64,000 nucleotides of DNA, from positions 1-64,000 of the forward strand of contig CALJOK010000012.1 in assembly GCA_937981555.1 (NCBI GenBank). The letters run 5' to 3'. This DNA comes from an uncultured Saprospiraceae bacterium (GTDB lineage Bacteria > Bacteroidota > Bacteroidia > Chitinophagales > Saprospiraceae). Below the pieces are notes generated by a model, which was not told the DNA's origin, did no database searches, and saw only the letters and a list, made by a program, of their open reading frames with translations. The position numbers were made by a program, and so were the translations under genes. Positions 61,397 to 64,000 of the stretch are shown here, in pieces. Numbering within the stretch: position 1 is the stretch's first letter; every line of letters begins with the position of its first letter.

Positions 61397-64000
61397 ATGA
61401 AGAAAATTTTCCTTCTCATTTGTATAGTATTTTTATTTTTTCAAAATTCAACATCCCAAGTTTCTATGAATATGAACTTGTTGGACAATTGGGACCAATC
61501 AGGATTGAGTTATAATGATGTTTGGGGTTATGTCGATGGAAGCGGTAATGAATATGCCATTTTGGGATCGAGGAGTAAGATTCATTTTTTCGAAATTACT
61601 GCCAGTAATACATTATCACTCATTGATGAATTTACCCCAGGTGCAACGAGTACGTGGAGAGATTTTAAAACTTATGGCAACTTTGCCTACGCCTGTACTG
61701 AAGGAAATGAAGGGCTGCTTGTTTATGATTTAAACAACTTGCCCTCCTCTGTTACTTTAGCTCAGCAAATTACTTCTGAATTTACTCGAGCTCATAATAT
61801 TTATATCGATGAGGCGGAAGGGAAATTATATGTAGTAGGATCCAATACTCAAAGTAATGGATTAATTATCTATGATGTAACGACAAGTCCGCCAACACAT
61901 TTGGCAAGCGTTCCTCTCCCTGGAGGTGGTTATGTACATGATATTTATGTGCGGAATGATACGGCTTATGCTTCACATGGATGGAATGGATTTTACATTT
62001 GGGATGTATCGAATCCTTCAAGTCCTAATTTTTTAGCTTCGTACACCGGTGAGCCTGGTTATAATCATAGTAGTTGGGTTACGCCTGATGGTAATACTGC
62101 ATTTTATGCACGAGAGGTAGGAACTGGATTACCGATGACGGCTTTGGACATTTCTAACTATAACGATATTGAAGTGGTTAGTAATTTTCAATTTCCTTTG
62201 CTTGCTCCAAATTCCACAGACAATACTCCACATAATCCATACTTAGTTGGTGACTATCTATATACTTCTTATTACGAAGATGGAATTGAAGTCTTTGATG
62301 TGTCGGATCCTGCAAATGTGACGCTGGCAGGTTACTATGATACCTACCCTTCGAATACGCAGTACAATGGTTATAATGGATGTTGGGGAACCTATCCATT
62401 TTTGCCATCAGGAAGAATTCTAGGCTCAGATGGAGTGAATGGATTATTTCTTCTTGGAACGAGTTTCACCTCTGTTCCTCCTTTGGAACTTAATCTTGTG
62501 AGTCAAACCAATATATCTTGCAATGGTGGATCGAATGGAATAATTGAAGTAGCAGCCAATAACGGAACTCCTCCTTATACCTACTCACTAGTTGGAGGCA
62601 CATCCCAATCCAATGGAATTTTCACAAACCTTAGTGCTGGAACATATATCATGGAAGTAACTGATGCTGATAACGACATAGAAGATATTATTGTTACCAT
62701 CACACAACCTGATCCAATTACCCCTATCATTATCCAACAACAAAATGTGACTTGCAACGGAGGAATAGATGGATCCATTTCAGCTAATGCTGTTGGAGGG
62801 ACAGTTGCCTCAAATTACCTTTACAGTATTGATGGCACTAACTTTTCTCCTAACAATCTATTTACAAATCTTTCATCAGGTGTTTATGCATTAACCATTC
62901 GAGATGATAATAACTGTGAAGCCATTTTGCCTTTTACTATTTCTCAACCTGATCCATTACAATCTTTTATTAATTCACAAACAGAAGTAGATTGTTTTGG
63001 GAATAACTCAGGATCGATAGAATTTAATACCATAGGAGGAACACAAAACTACTTGTACTCTCTTGATCAAATGAATTATCAAGCAAGTAGTTCATTCTCC
63101 AATCTCCCAGCTGGTAATTATACCTTACACACTCTTGATGCAAATAACTGTACTTCGCAAACTCCCTTCTCTATTTCAGAACCTGATCTTTTAGAAATTT
63201 CTGTGAATCAACAAACGAACTTGGGTTGCTTTGGCGATACAGATGGTGAAGTTATGTTAGATGGACAAGGTGGAACAGGAAATTATCAATACAACATTGA
63301 TGGAGGAAATTATCAAACGAGTGCTACATTTAATAACCTTACCGCAGGTAGTTATGACTTCAATATCAAAGATGCCAACGACTGTATGGCATCTCTAAAT
63401 ATCACGATTACTTCTCCTCCTGAAATCGATGTACAAATATCTGAAATAATTCAGGTAGAATGTTTTGGAGGAAATACAGGATCTGTTACCCTTCAACTTT
63501 CAGGAGGTGCTGGGAATTTCAGCACAACTATGAACGGAAATACAGTAACAGGAAGTACCGTGGTTTTCCAAAACTTAACGGCAGGAACTTACCCTATTTT
63601 AATTGAAGATGGCAACAACTGTACAACCATAGAATCAGTCATCATTAATGAAAACGCTGAAGTTCAACTTTTTCTCACTAGTGCTCAAAATGTAACTTGT
63701 AATGGAAATTCAGATGGTACTATCGAAGTAAATGTAGTCGGCGGGAATGGCGGATATATTTATTCTATCAACGGTACACCGAATGGTTCTAACAATATAT
63801 TTACAAATCTATCCGCAGGACAATATTCTATTTCAACAATGGATGATCTAGGATGTGAAGATCTGATAACCGTTGACATTACTGAACCTTCAGCTATCCA
63901 AATCAATTTAATTTCACAGATAAATGAAAGTTGTTCAGGTGCTAATGATGGTTCAGTAATATTCCAAGCAAATGGCGGTGTTGGTAATTTCCAATACACC
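61397..64000 (+). CDS. secreted LVIVD/SprB-repeat surface protein (3' end missing)
   Basis: The frame is open for all 868 codons to the window edge. A signal peptide (MKKIFLLICIVFLFFQNSTSQ) is followed by a beta-propeller-like section, residues ~22-355, with LVIVD-type repeats (VSMNMNLLDNWDQSG, WNGFYIWDVSNPSSPNF, DGIEVFDVSDPANVTLAGYY). From residue ~370, tandem SprB-type repeats of about 78 residues begin, each with a C-x-G-x-x-(N/D/S)-G turn: ISCNGGSNG, VTCNGGIDG, VDCFGNNSG, LGCFGDTDG, VECFGGNTG, VTCNGNSDG, ESCSGANDG. Seven are started here. Such proteins are T9SS-exported adhesins or gliding-type surface filaments; the sorting tail would lie downstream. Confidence 0.9.
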   Translation, partial: MKKIFLLICIVFLFFQNSTSQVSMNMNLLDNWDQSGLSYNDVWGYVDGSGNEYAILGSRSKIHFFEITASNTLSLIDEFTPGATSTWRDFKTYGNFAYACTEGNEGLLVYDLNNLPSSVTLAQQITSEFTRAHNIYIDEAEGKLYVVGSNTQSNGLIIYDVTTSPPTHLASVPLPGGGYVHDIYVRNDTAYASHGWNGFYIWDVSNPSSPNFLASYTGEPGYNHSSWVTPDGNTAFYAREVGTGLPMTALDISNYNDIEVVSNFQFPLLAPNSTDNTPHNPYLVGDYLYTSYYEDGIEVFDVSDPANVTLAGYYDTYPSNTQYNGYNGCWGTYPFLPSGRILGSDGVNGLFLLGTSFTSVPPLELNLVSQTNISCNGGSNGIIEVAANNGTPPYTYSLVGGTSQSNGIFTNLSAGTYIMEVTDADNDIEDIIVTITQPDPITPIIIQQQNVTCNGGIDGSISANAVGGTVASNYLYSIDGTNFSPNNLFTNLSSGVYALTIRDDNNCEAILPFTISQPDPLQSFINSQTEVDCFGNNSGSIEFNTIGGTQNYLYSLDQMNYQASSSFSNLPAGNYTLHTLDANNCTSQTPFSISEPDLLEISVNQQTNLGCFGDTDGEVMLDGQGGTGNYQYNIDGGNYQTSATFNNLTAGSYDFNIKDANDCMASLNITITSPPEIDVQISEIIQVECFGGNTGSVTLQLSGGAGNFSTTMNGNTVTGSTVVFQNLTAGTYPILIEDGNNCTTIESVIINENAEVQLFLTSAQNVTCNGNSDGTIEVNVVGGNGGYIYSINGTPNGSNNIFTNLSAGQYSISTMDDLGCEDLITVDITEPSAIQINLISQINESCSGANDGSVIFQANGGVGNFQYT

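Noticed and set aside
1-64000. CRISPR arrays, tRNA or rRNA genes, tmRNA, RNase P RNA, phage or insertion-sequence transposases
   Set aside because: No regularly spaced repeats, cloverleaf folds, conserved RNA cores or transposase/integrase motifs were recognised on either strand. A dedicated search could still find a divergent tRNA.

Overview
The window looks like chromosomal DNA of a Bacteroidota bacterium, most likely of the Saprospiria/Cytophagia type. The evidence is an A/T-rich sequence, promoters with a TAnnTTTG -7 element, type IX secretion (a PorQ homologue, a metalloprotease with a T9SS C-terminal sorting tail, and a giant protein with SprB-type repeats), many Bacteroidota-style lipoproteins, and a eukaryote-like citrate synthase. 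No rRNA, tRNA, CRISPR array, phage module or complete insertion sequence was seen. Two genes run off the edges: a PIG-L/LmbE-type deacetylase on the left and the SprB-repeat surface protein on the right.

Layout. 1-5 kb: the PIG-L fusion protein; a structured, nearly gene-free kilobase that hides a 39-codon minus-strand gene for a double-glycine leader peptide; and a divergent 513-aa helical (TPR-like) protein. 5-10 kb: dnaE, a small secreted MORN-like gene, and a second copy of the dnaE 3' end that brackets that gene. 10-12 kb: redoxin, TlpA-like thioredoxin and redoxin in tandem. 12-18 kb: cutC, superoxide dismutase, a VOC protein, citrate synthase and a DUF3109 protein. 18-28 kb: a periplasmic peptidyl-prolyl isomerase, ugd, a MORN lipoprotein, porQ, a TIGR04282-type nucleotidyltransferase, and a HlyD/TolC efflux pair. 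28.8-31 kb: the iscS-iscU-iscA operon, with a palindrome over its promoter. 31-39 kb: a 1195-aa outer-membrane-type protein bracketed by two copies of one inverted-repeat element, then a multidomain secreted metalloprotease. 38.7-46 kb: a HupE-like protein, a membrane protein, ahcY, an Lrp-family regulator, and an ECF sigma/anti-sigma pair divergent from a fasciclin protein. 46-53 kb: envelope proteins, including a membrane protein with LAS-metallopeptidase-like zinc ligands, an SGNH hydrolase, and two fatty-acid/phenylacetate-type CoA enzymes. 53-61 kb: two sugar-transfer-type proteins, OmpA-like, DUF6702 and YidD proteins, hemB, an ECF sigma factor, an outer-membrane protein and a GNAT-like protein.

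Most of the window is ordinary core metabolism and envelope biology. The points most worth a second look are: (1) the GG-leader peptide gene with a long structured 3' region, divergent from a TPR-like protein, which resembles a peptide-signalling pair; (2) the dnaE 3'-end duplication around a small secreted gene; (3) a family of long palindromic elements around 31.1, 34.9 and 58.4 kb, plus an unrelated 161-bp hairpin at 12.9 kb; (4) a palindrome overlapping the iscS promoter. Functional calls rest on motif recognition by eye; no database search was possible.
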